Source: Catenovulum sp052056295 (lineage in GTDB: Bacteria; Pseudomonadota; Gammaproteobacteria; Enterobacterales; Alteromonadaceae). From it: a stretch of 64,000 nt of DNA. Made by a program: the position numbers and the translations under genes. Below, piece after piece: positions 42,641 to 49,795 of the stretch. Position 1 is the first letter of the stretch; the number at the start of each line of letters is the position of its first letter. The DNA lies in contig NZ_CP182493.1 of NCBI RefSeq assembly GCF_052056295.1, forward strand, positions 2,790,001 through 2,854,000, written 5' to 3'. The notes under the pieces were generated by a model. It did no database searches. It saw only the letters and a program-made list of their open reading frames with translations, and had not been told where the DNA came from.

Positions 42641-42656
42641 GCGTTTGGTGAGTTGA

Positions 42657-45095
42657 TTACCACCGCAATACCGCTTTTTCATTAACTCCTGCAACAAAAC
42701 TGACGCCATTATCTTCAATTTTTAACGGCGCTGCTTTGCCATTCACAGTTAACTTAATTTGCTCAATAGGCGGTTGATTGATGCCAACAAAATTAACACT
42801 TATATGTCTTTGTGCAGGCATATTCGAATACATGCCTTGGCTTGGATGTATAGTTAAACGCTGTAAAGCTTCTTGATAAAGAATAAAGCTAGTCGCGTAT
42901 TGATTGTCTAAACGATAGGCTGGGGTTTTATCGTCATCTTCGTATAAAACAAACTGGCCATCTTCACCTGTGTATACATCTAAAATTAACTGACTTTTAT
43001 CAATAAATAGTGTACTTACAGCATATGGGCGTTTTGGAACAATAGAGCCAGCTTTGGCAAAAATAGGCATTTGTGCTGGTAACAATTTTCGCTGTAACAC
43101 CTTATCGCCTTCAATTGTTTTTGCTGCCGAGCTATCCGTGTTGATGTCATACCACAAACCCGGTGGTAGCCAAAAATTAACTGTGCTCATGCCCATCTTG
43201 TCGGCTGGTTGGCTGTTAGGTACAACCAATAAATTATCACCCCACATATACTGTAAATCATACTGCCAAGCTTGTGCATATTCTGGGTATTCGAGCAACA
43301 TAGCGCGGGCGATTGGTACACCTGTGTGATGTGCTTGATGTGCCGCTGAGTACAAATACGGCATAAGTTGATAGCGCAATTTAGCGTAATGTTTAAATGG
43401 CGCTAAAACCTGTTGGTTGCGGTCTAGTGGCCAGCGTGATTCACCCATACCATGCGGTTTCCAAATAGGCGAAAATGCGCCCATAGCAAGTGCCCATTGC
43501 TGATACAACACATCATCTGGCCCTTTATTGTTTTGCCAATCGTAAAAACCGCCAGCGTCATGTCCCCAATATGGGAAGGCAGATAAACCAGCTAACTGCA
43601 TGCCTCGAATACTGTGTTGCATGTCGTAATAGTTAGGGTAAATATCACCACTCCATAGCGTTGCATATCTTTGTGCTCCCGCTGTCATACCGCGTACCCA
43701 CACAAATGGACGTTTGTTTAAATTGGCGTTATCCCAACCATCTTTAACCAGCGCTTGGGCGATTAAAAAGAACCAATAATTACGCATTTCAGCTGACAAA
43801 TGACCGTTGGCTAATTTAGTCGTTAGTGGCGCGGCGCCTTGCTCGTCAAATTCATCTATCCACAATGCATCACCCGGATAATTAAGTTTTGGATCGAGTG
43901 CTTGGGTAAAAAATATCTGCCAAAACCATTGTCTAAAATCGGCATTGGTTAAATCTGGTGCGCTGTTTCTAAATTCAATTTCTTCAATAAAAGGCAAATT
44001 AAACGACTTTTGCCAACCCTCGCTGTATTGGGCTATGCAGCGGTTAAAATCAAGCGTCAGGGTTAAACCGTTTTGTTCTAACCAATCTTTATATTCGCTT
44101 GGGTTTGGGTAGCGATCTTTATCCCAAGCAAGTTTGGACTCGCAGCGTTTGCCGCCTGCCGCGCGCCAGCGGTTGTCATTAACCACATGATCTAGTGGTA
44201 AACCAGCTTTCCTATGTTGAGTAATTTGTTGTTGCCACCAGTTTTGATCTGAAGGTGTTGGACTATTATGATCATGGCCTTTATCGGATAGCTGTAAACC
44301 AAACATGGATTTTGCCGGTAATCTAGGTTTGCCGGTTAACTTAACGTATTGGTTTAATACAGCTTTTAAATCATCACCGACAATCACAAATATATCCATT
44401 TGTGATTCACTGCCATAGCCGTTTAATTCAATGCTATAGGTTTGATTAGCACCAAAATTAAAGCGGTTTTGCTGCATGCTATTTACAAACATAGCATAAT
44501 TTTTGCTCGATAAATAAAATGGCACTATCAAAGGGGCTTGTTCAATTGGCTCACTACCATAATTACGTTCGATAATTTGCCCGGCCAAATTTAACCCAGA
44601 ATTTCGCGCATAAAAGCCGTGACCTAAACCTGTAAATTTTTCGTTTTTATCAAACTTAAATTGTGTGGAAATACTTTGGTTAGCTTGGGTTAACGGGGTT
44701 ATCTCTTGTAAAAAAACACTGCTGTTATCTATATTATTTATTTGCTGAAATTGCGCCTGTAATGTCAGTGGATCTAAGCTAACTTGAATATTAGCTGTTG
44801 CAAATATGAGCTGCTGCTTGGTTTGTTTAAAGCTTAATTCGGCCGGCCAATTATGTTGTTCGACCATTAAATAGTGGTCATCAGCAAAAAACGATTGTGC
44901 AGTGGTTATGCTTTGAATACGAATGATATCGTCGCCATAAGCTCGTATTTTTCGCTGCAAGTTTAATTGTGGAGCGCTAACTAAATAGCCGTCATCCAGT
45001 TGTGTAACTTGAACGGCTTGATTTGCCCAAGCACTATTCAACACTACAGCTAAAGATAATATTACCCAACGCATCAAACTCATAACCCTAAACAT
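42657..45095 (-). CDS. GH31 family alpha-glycosidase, secreted
   Basis: 812 residues. The signal peptide (MSLMRWVILSLAVVLNSAWA) suggests periplasmic or outer-membrane location. The GH31 barrel shows MFGLQLSDKGHDHNSPTPSDQNWWQQQI, DHVVNDNRWRAAGGKRCESKLAWDKDRYPNP, then DALWIDEFDEQG, which is where the catalytic nucleophile Asp is expected (usually DGxWxDMNE). RPFVWVRGMTAGAQRYATLWSGDIYPNY is a further GH31 signature. The unusual nucleophile context means substrate specificity is uncertain; alpha-glucosidase, xylosidase or galactosidase are possible. Met5 or Met8 are alternative starts. It is divergent from a NagB-fold gene. Confidence 0.87.
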   Translation of the reverse strand: MFRVMSLMRWVILSLAVVLNSAWANQAVQVTQLDDGYLVSAPQLNLQRKIRAYGDDIIRIQSITTAQSFFADDHYLMVEQHNWPAELSFKQTKQQLIFATANIQVSLDPLTLQAQFQQINNIDNSSVFLQEITPLTQANQSISTQFKFDKNEKFTGLGHGFYARNSGLNLAGQIIERNYGSEPIEQAPLIVPFYLSSKNYAMFVNSMQQNRFNFGANQTYSIELNGYGSESQMDIFVIVGDDLKAVLNQYVKLTGKPRLPAKSMFGLQLSDKGHDHNSPTPSDQNWWQQQITQHRKAGLPLDHVVNDNRWRAAGGKRCESKLAWDKDRYPNPSEYKDWLEQNGLTLTLDFNRCIAQYSEGWQKSFNLPFIEEIEFRNSAPDLTNADFRQWFWQIFFTQALDPKLNYPGDALWIDEFDEQGAAPLTTKLANGHLSAEMRNYWFFLIAQALVKDGWDNANLNKRPFVWVRGMTAGAQRYATLWSGDIYPNYYDMQHSIRGMQLAGLSAFPYWGHDAGGFYDWQNNKGPDDVLYQQWALAMGAFSPIWKPHGMGESRWPLDRNQQVLAPFKHYAKLRYQLMPYLYSAAHQAHHTGVPIARAMLLEYPEYAQAWQYDLQYMWGDNLLVVPNSQPADKMGMSTVNFWLPPGLWYDINTDSSAAKTIEGDKVLQRKLLPAQMPIFAKAGSIVPKRPYAVSTLFIDKSQLILDVYTGEDGQFVLYEDDDKTPAYRLDNQYATSFILYQEALQRLTIHPSQGMYSNMPAQRHISVNFVGINQPPIEQIKLTVNGKAAPLKIEDNGVSFVAGVNEKAVLRW

Positions 45096-45337
45096 CCAAT
45101 ATCTAAAATGCCAAATCAGTAGCGGAGAATTATGCCGTAATAGCGGTAAAATTAAATACCCGATTCGAACTATAGTATTTGAACAAACATAGGCTTTGGT
45201 CTAAAAACTATGATTACGTTGACAAAGCATGATGATTAAGTGCTAAGCAGACTTTTGTCTACCGGTGGCATTTTGGCTTGGTTGCACTTATACTTAAGCT
45301 TTACTCGCTCGAGCTATACATCAAATTAGGTATTACT

Positions 45338-46258
45338 ATGACGACTGAAAATTCATTATTTACCCGCCAGCAAGAGAATAATAACGTGTGGCTGGCACAA
45401 CAAACCGCAGGCGACGCTGCTTTTACTGACTATGGTGTGCAACCTAGCGTTTTACAATCAGAAGCTGAGGTTGGCCAAGCTATGTTGCAAGAGTTATATG
45501 CAACAGCTGCAGAGAAAAGCGGTGATATTAATATCGCCTTGTTAGGTGGCCGTGGTGCCCAAGAGTTACATAGACTGTTGGGTGAACTCGCCAAAACCTC
45601 AGAGCAAGATGCTTTGTTAGCGCGCTTGAATGTATTTACGCAAGATGCGTTAGCACCTATGGGCATGAATAATGGGTTGAGTTTTGTACGCGATTTTGAA
45701 CGCATTTTAGGTGAAGCTTTTTTCAAAAAAATTAAAAGTTTTACCCCAATGCAAACTGACTTGGATGATTTAGAAGCTGGGTTAATTGCATATTTAAACA
45801 AGCTTGAATCATTGGGTGGTTTAGATATCTTTTTTATTGGCCATGGCCCAGAGCAAAATCAAGCGTCACATTTGGCTTATATCAAGCCTTTTTCTGGTGC
45901 ACAATCAAACCATGTAGCTGGACTCATTCCAATTTCTAGCAGTATTTTAGAACACCACATCAGCAAATTTAAAGCCGGTGGCACTGTGGTTAGCGAAAGT
46001 GACGAAGCTGAATGTCGCAGTGCTCAATACATCTTAACTTTAGGGCCAGCAGCAATATTACAGGCGAAAAAAGTAGTCCAGTCGGTTGTTGATGCTGACT
46101 CTGCGCCAGCAAAAGTGCAAACTTATGCCAAGGTACTCAATAGCAAACTCAGTGATGATAAACAGCAAGCATTACAACAGCTTAATGAAAACCCGGGTTT
46201 GTGGATCCGACTCCACCCGAATACAAAATCTTTTGTATTGCCTAACCTAAATGTTTAA
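45338..46258 (+). CDS. NagB/6-phosphogluconolactonase-fold protein
   Basis: 306 residues from the ATG at 45338, which has AGGT well placed upstream; a longer open frame starts at 45278. The sugar-phosphate isomerase/lactonase fold is suggested by INIALLGGRGAQELHRLLGEL (the GGS/T loop region) and LDIFFIGHGPEQNQASHLAYIKPFSG. The second corresponds to the GIGxDGHIAFNEP active-site motif of NagB but with several changes, so activity is uncertain. SAQYILTLGPAAILQAKKVV matches the later NagB helix. It is divergent from GH31 and could act on its product, or may be a separate deaminase. Its stop overlaps the convergent rsmE stop. Confidence 0.7.
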   Translation: MTTENSLFTRQQENNNVWLAQQTAGDAAFTDYGVQPSVLQSEAEVGQAMLQELYATAAEKSGDINIALLGGRGAQELHRLLGELAKTSEQDALLARLNVFTQDALAPMGMNNGLSFVRDFERILGEAFFKKIKSFTPMQTDLDDLEAGLIAYLNKLESLGGLDIFFIGHGPEQNQASHLAYIKPFSGAQSNHVAGLIPISSSILEHHISKFKAGGTVVSESDEAECRSAQYILTLGPAAILQAKKVVQSVVDADSAPAKVQTYAKVLNSKLSDDKQQALQQLNENPGLWIRLHPNTKSFVLPNLNV

Positions 46259-46986
46259 CCCATATCGCCTAGGACACATTGCAGCATACTAATGGCAGCA
46301 AGTCCGGCGGTTTCAGTTCTAAGTACTCTAGGCCCCATTAAAATATCGGTAAAACCATGTTGGCGAGCAAGCGTGATTTCTTCGTCACTTAAGCCGCCTT
46401 CGGGGCCAATTAACAACTGAATATTGCTAGAATTTTTATCTAAGCGGCTAATGCCAATTTCGGCTTGTGGGTGCAAATTTAAGCGTAAACCATCGAATGT
46501 TTCAGCTAATACTTGGTTAATATCTTGAATATCACCAATGCTTGGCACAACCGCGCGACCAGATTGTTCACAAGCTGAGTGGACAATTTTTTGCCATTGT
46601 TCGACTTTTTTAGCAAAGCGCTCTGCATTGAGCTTAACCCCGCAGCGCTCACTGATAATAGGGGTAATGCGGCTAACCCCAAGTTCGACTGCTTTTTGAA
46701 TGGTTAAATCCATTTTGTCACCACGTGAAATAACCTGTAGTAGTTCTATATTTAGCGGCGACTCTGAGTTGTTTTTTTCCGCCGATTGAATATCCACACA
46801 TACCCGCTTGCGTGAACTTTCGCTAATGACACCAGCATAGTCAAATCCATCGCCATTAAATAACACAACAGGATGACCCGCTTGTTGGCGTAAAACTCGG
46901 CCAACATGATTGGCTGCTTCATCTGAAAGCTGCACATTGTCGCCTACCTTGAGTGGACTTGCATGATAAATTCGGCTAATTCGCAT
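46255..46986 (-). CDS. rsmE: 16S rRNA m3U1498 methyltransferase
   Basis: SPOUT-class enzyme methylating U1498 of 16S rRNA. The N-terminal PUA-like domain is MRISRIYHASPLKVGDNVQLSDEAANHVGRVLR. The knot motifs are QKAVELGVSRITPIISERCG, LLIGPEGGLSDEEI and MGPRVLRTETAGLAAISML. 243 residues. Its stop codon overlaps that of the convergent NagB-fold gene by 4 bp. Confidence 0.95.
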   Translation of the reverse strand: MRISRIYHASPLKVGDNVQLSDEAANHVGRVLRQQAGHPVVLFNGDGFDYAGVISESSRKRVCVDIQSAEKNNSESPLNIELLQVISRGDKMDLTIQKAVELGVSRITPIISERCGVKLNAERFAKKVEQWQKIVHSACEQSGRAVVPSIGDIQDINQVLAETFDGLRLNLHPQAEIGISRLDKNSSNIQLLIGPEGGLSDEEITLARQHGFTDILMGPRVLRTETAGLAAISMLQCVLGDMG

Positions 46987-47064
46987 GTTTAAACTGTCGC
47001 TTGTTGTTATATAGCTAGATAGGGCTGTAGTATAACCTGATTAAGCTGAACTCTGGATAACAAA

Positions 47065-47688
47065 TTAGCTAGGTGGATCTATTTGCTTACCCATGCTGGT
47101 ATTCAGTCTAAACCAACCGGCAATACTGTAGCGCGCTTGTTTGGCTGGCAAGACCTCATGTGGAAATTCTTCACTTAAAAATATCACCAAAGTACCGCAG
47201 TTTGGTTGCACCCGGATGATTTCTTGTTGATGATTATCTGGGTGGTAAATAACTAATTCACCACCATTATTCGCCTGCCAGTCTGGGTTTAAATAATAGA
47301 CAGTTGATAATATCCGATTGGCTTGACCTTTGAACGAATCTAGATGTTTTTTGTAAAAATCACCAACTTGATATTGGGCAAAATGCGCTTCGTAACTAAA
47401 CAAACCTAAATATAAACTGCGATTTAACTCAATGCGCAATTGCTCCATTTTATCTAACCACAAGGCTTCAGTTGCTTGTTGCTGATCCATCCATTTTATT
47501 TTATCGCGACGCACTGTGTTGTTGATGTTTTCATCACTTTCACGGCCGATGGCGGCTTGTTTCAGCTGGCTTTGTTGTAGTTGTTTGGCATGGGTATACA
47601 AGTGGTTTTCAAACTCAGGCGCAAATGCATGCTCAATAACGGCATAACCTTGTTCAACTAAAGCTGTGATGATGTTGTCGAATAACAT
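47065..47688 (-). CDS. 2-oxoglutarate/Fe(II) dioxygenase, prolyl hydroxylase-like
   Basis: 207 residues from the ATG at 47688, which follows GGGG. A 13-residue longer frame would start inside a hairpin and is unlikely. The P4Hc-type core YKKHLDSFKGQANRILSTVYYLNPDWQANNGGELVIYHP gives the HxD iron ligands, and FPHEVLPAKQARYSIAGWFR gives the distal His and the Arg that binds 2-oxoglutarate. It hydroxylates an unknown protein or small molecule. It lies downstream of an aldo/keto reductase gene with a hairpin between them. Confidence 0.85.
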   Translation of the reverse strand: MLFDNIITALVEQGYAVIEHAFAPEFENHLYTHAKQLQQSQLKQAAIGRESDENINNTVRRDKIKWMDQQQATEALWLDKMEQLRIELNRSLYLGLFSYEAHFAQYQVGDFYKKHLDSFKGQANRILSTVYYLNPDWQANNGGELVIYHPDNHQQEIIRVQPNCGTLVIFLSEEFPHEVLPAKQARYSIAGWFRLNTSMGKQIDPPS

Positions 47689-47696
47689 GAATAAAC

Positions 47697-47725
47697 CCCA
47701 AGACACGCCAGATGTGGCTTGGGGC
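47697..47725 (-). terminator. Hairpin overlapping the dioxygenase ribosome site
   Basis: On the minus strand CCCCAAG pairs with CTTGGGG (additional pairing inside), followed by TTTATTC and then the ATG of the dioxygenase gene. It may terminate the aldo/keto reductase transcript. The right arm contains the GGGG that serves as the ribosome site, so folding would also hide it. Confidence 0.55.
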
Positions 47726-47776
47726 ATTGTAGGGGATTATTTGAATTTGCCAATGTTAAATTGACCTGAGGTTAAC

Positions 47777-48790
47777 TTAAATGCCTCCACGAATGTGTTG
47801 TCGCACTTTTTGTTGGTAAAAATCAGCTAATAATTGTGTGATCTCAGTGGGTAACTTATCTAACTGGCTAACCGCCGCATTGTTAATCAGCTGCTGACTT
47901 TTGCTCACACCAGCAATCACACTGCTTACCGCAGGTAAGTCTAACAACCAACGAATGGCAATTTGTTGTAAGTTGAGCTGTGTTGGGAAATCTAATTCAC
48001 TATGCTCAATCAATAGCTGTTGAAGTTGTTCAACCAGAGCTAAACCTTGTTCAAATGCAATGCCATTAAAAGTTTCACCTACGTGGAAGTGTGCGCCATC
48101 TTTATTGTAGTTTCTATGATCTTGTGCTGAAAATTGGCGATCTGCAGACATTTTTCCAGACAACAAACCCGATGCCAGCGGCAGGCGGGCGATAATGCCA
48201 ACATTTTTGCTGGTGGCTAACGGCAATACTTTGTCTAAAGCGTCTTGGCGGAATATGTTTAACAGCATTTGTAAGCTAGTCACTTTACTGTAATTTAAAC
48301 AAAATTCAGCTTCGTCTAACATTTCGACACTGGCACCGTAAAAACGAATTAAACCTTGTTGCTGAAAGTCTTCTAACCAATTAAACACTTCACCGGCAAA
48401 CAATACTTCACGTGGAACACAGTGTAATTGAATGAGGTCAATTGCATCGACCCCTAAACGTTGCAGCGAACCTTCAATATTGTTTTGCATTGTTTGTTTA
48501 GTGTATTGATTGGGGAATAATTTAGCATCGCGCCCCACTTTAGTCGCAACAATGGTTTGCGTTGAATTATGCTGGTTGTTTGCAAGCCATTGACCTATGC
48601 GGTTTTCACTTAAACCTGCGCCATAAACGTCAGCCGTGTCTAAGAAGTTAACTTGCTGCTGTTGTGCTGCCGCTAAAATTTCATTGGCTGTGTCTTGTGA
48701 AATTGGCCCAAAATCGTCACCGAGTTGCCAACACCCTAAACCAATTTCTGATACTTGTAGGCCGCTGTGGCCGAGTGTGCGTAATTTCAT
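47777..48790 (-). CDS. Aldo/keto reductase
   Basis: NADPH-dependent reductase of the AKR superfamily, 337 residues from the ATG at 48790 (GAGGT ribosome site; four in-frame codons upstream contain that site). MKLRTLGHSGLQVSEIGLGCWQLG begins it. NFLDTADVYGAGLSENRIGQWL has the catalytic Asp and Tyr, VATKVG the Lys, and DLIQLHC the His. It is closer to the bacterial general-stress or auxin-induced type than to sugar-specific AKRs. The substrate is unknown. It is divergent from a LysR gene which probably controls it. Confidence 0.9.
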   Translation of the reverse strand: MKLRTLGHSGLQVSEIGLGCWQLGDDFGPISQDTANEILAAAQQQQVNFLDTADVYGAGLSENRIGQWLANNQHNSTQTIVATKVGRDAKLFPNQYTKQTMQNNIEGSLQRLGVDAIDLIQLHCVPREVLFAGEVFNWLEDFQQQGLIRFYGASVEMLDEAEFCLNYSKVTSLQMLLNIFRQDALDKVLPLATSKNVGIIARLPLASGLLSGKMSADRQFSAQDHRNYNKDGAHFHVGETFNGIAFEQGLALVEQLQQLLIEHSELDFPTQLNLQQIAIRWLLDLPAVSSVIAGVSKSQQLINNAAVSQLDKLPTEITQLLADFYQQKVRQHIRGGI

Positions 48791-48892
48791 TCTGTACCTC
48801 ATACAATAATTTGCTAGTTATTTTACTCGGCACATTGGTTTGGATATATACTTAACAATTTTACACATTGTTAAGTATGGTTTATCAATAGC

Positions 48893-49795
48893 ATGTTAAA
48901 AGGTTTATTAGAATTTATTACTGTGGTTGAACAAGGCAACTTTACTTTAGCAGCAGAACAACTAGGTACAACTCGTGCGCGTGTCAGCCAAGTGATTGCT
49001 GAGCTTGAGCAAGAATTAGCTGTGCAACTGATAGTGCGCTCAACTCGCAGTATGCAGCTGACTGCCAGTGGTGAGCGTTTTTATCAGAATTGCCGCAACG
49101 GCTGGTCAATTTTGCAAGATTCGATTGAGCAAGTTAAATCGAGTCAAACTCAGTTGTCTGGGTTAATTCGAATTAATTCAGTTGGTGGCTGGTTTGGTGA
49201 GCGTATCTTGGCACCCTTGTTAATCCAATTTATGCACAAATACCCACAAGTTAAAATTGAACTAGATTTTGCCAGTAGCCATGTCGATTTAATTGCAGAT
49301 AGATACGACTTAGCTGTGCGCATGGGCGATTTGCCTGATTCAAATTTAATCGCTCGGCCACTGACCTTTTATCCGTCTTATGTTTGTGCTTCTCCCGATT
49401 ATATTAAAAACTACCCTGTAGTAGAGCATCCAAAACAACTAAAAAATTACCCTTGTCTCTTGGGTAGCATGAAAAAATGGCAATTCAGTCAAAATAGCCA
49501 AGCAACGACACAAAGTTATGATTTTCAACCAACTGGTACTTTGCAGTGTGCAAATGGTTATGTCGCCTATCAAGCGGCAATGGCGGGCGTGGCTATGGTG
49601 CGCTTGCCAAGTTATTACGTAGCGCAAGATATTCAAGCAGGGCGGTTAGTTAACATGGTTGAGGGTTGGAATGCTAAAGGTAGCCAAGTTAGTTTAGTGT
49701 ACGCCAAAGCTAAATTTAAGCCTGCTCGAATTGAATGTTTAATTGACTACCTGTGCGCTGAACTGGCTGACGATAGTGGCAGCCGGTTTGCCTAA
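48893..49795 (+). CDS. LysR-family transcriptional regulator
   Basis: 300 residues. The N-terminal winged helix is LLEFITVVEQGNFTLAAEQLGTTRARVSQVIAELEQELAVQLIVRSTRSMQLTASG. The effector domain follows with LIRINSVGGWFGERILAPLL, YDLAVRMGDLPDSNLIARPL and a substrate-binding C-terminus. It is divergent from the aldo/keto reductase gene (~100 bp), the classic LysR arrangement. Its 3' end overlaps that of the convergent GGDEF/EAL gene by 57 bp. The effector is unknown. Confidence 0.92.
   Translation: MLKGLLEFITVVEQGNFTLAAEQLGTTRARVSQVIAELEQELAVQLIVRSTRSMQLTASGERFYQNCRNGWSILQDSIEQVKSSQTQLSGLIRINSVGGWFGERILAPLLIQFMHKYPQVKIELDFASSHVDLIADRYDLAVRMGDLPDSNLIARPLTFYPSYVCASPDYIKNYPVVEHPKQLKNYPCLLGSMKKWQFSQNSQATTQSYDFQPTGTLQCANGYVAYQAAMAGVAMVRLPSYYVAQDIQAGRLVNMVEGWNAKGSQVSLVYAKAKFKPARIECLIDYLCAELADDSGSRFA

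Larger units (their letters stand above)
41711..42656. repeat. Intergenic repeat array C between convergent genes
   Basis: About 945 bp between the 3' ends of the TIGR03545-like and GH31 genes, the densest array. It has five complete hairpin elements (C1-C5) and an orphan arm at 42604-42640. C2, C3 and C4 start exactly 165 bp apart (41916, 42081, 42246) and share the spacer text (GCTAGTTTGGTG), so they arose by tandem duplication. C1-C4 have GGA loops on the minus strand, C5 on the plus strand. An open frame of 92 codons at 42286-42564 only follows the repeats. Confidence 0.88.
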
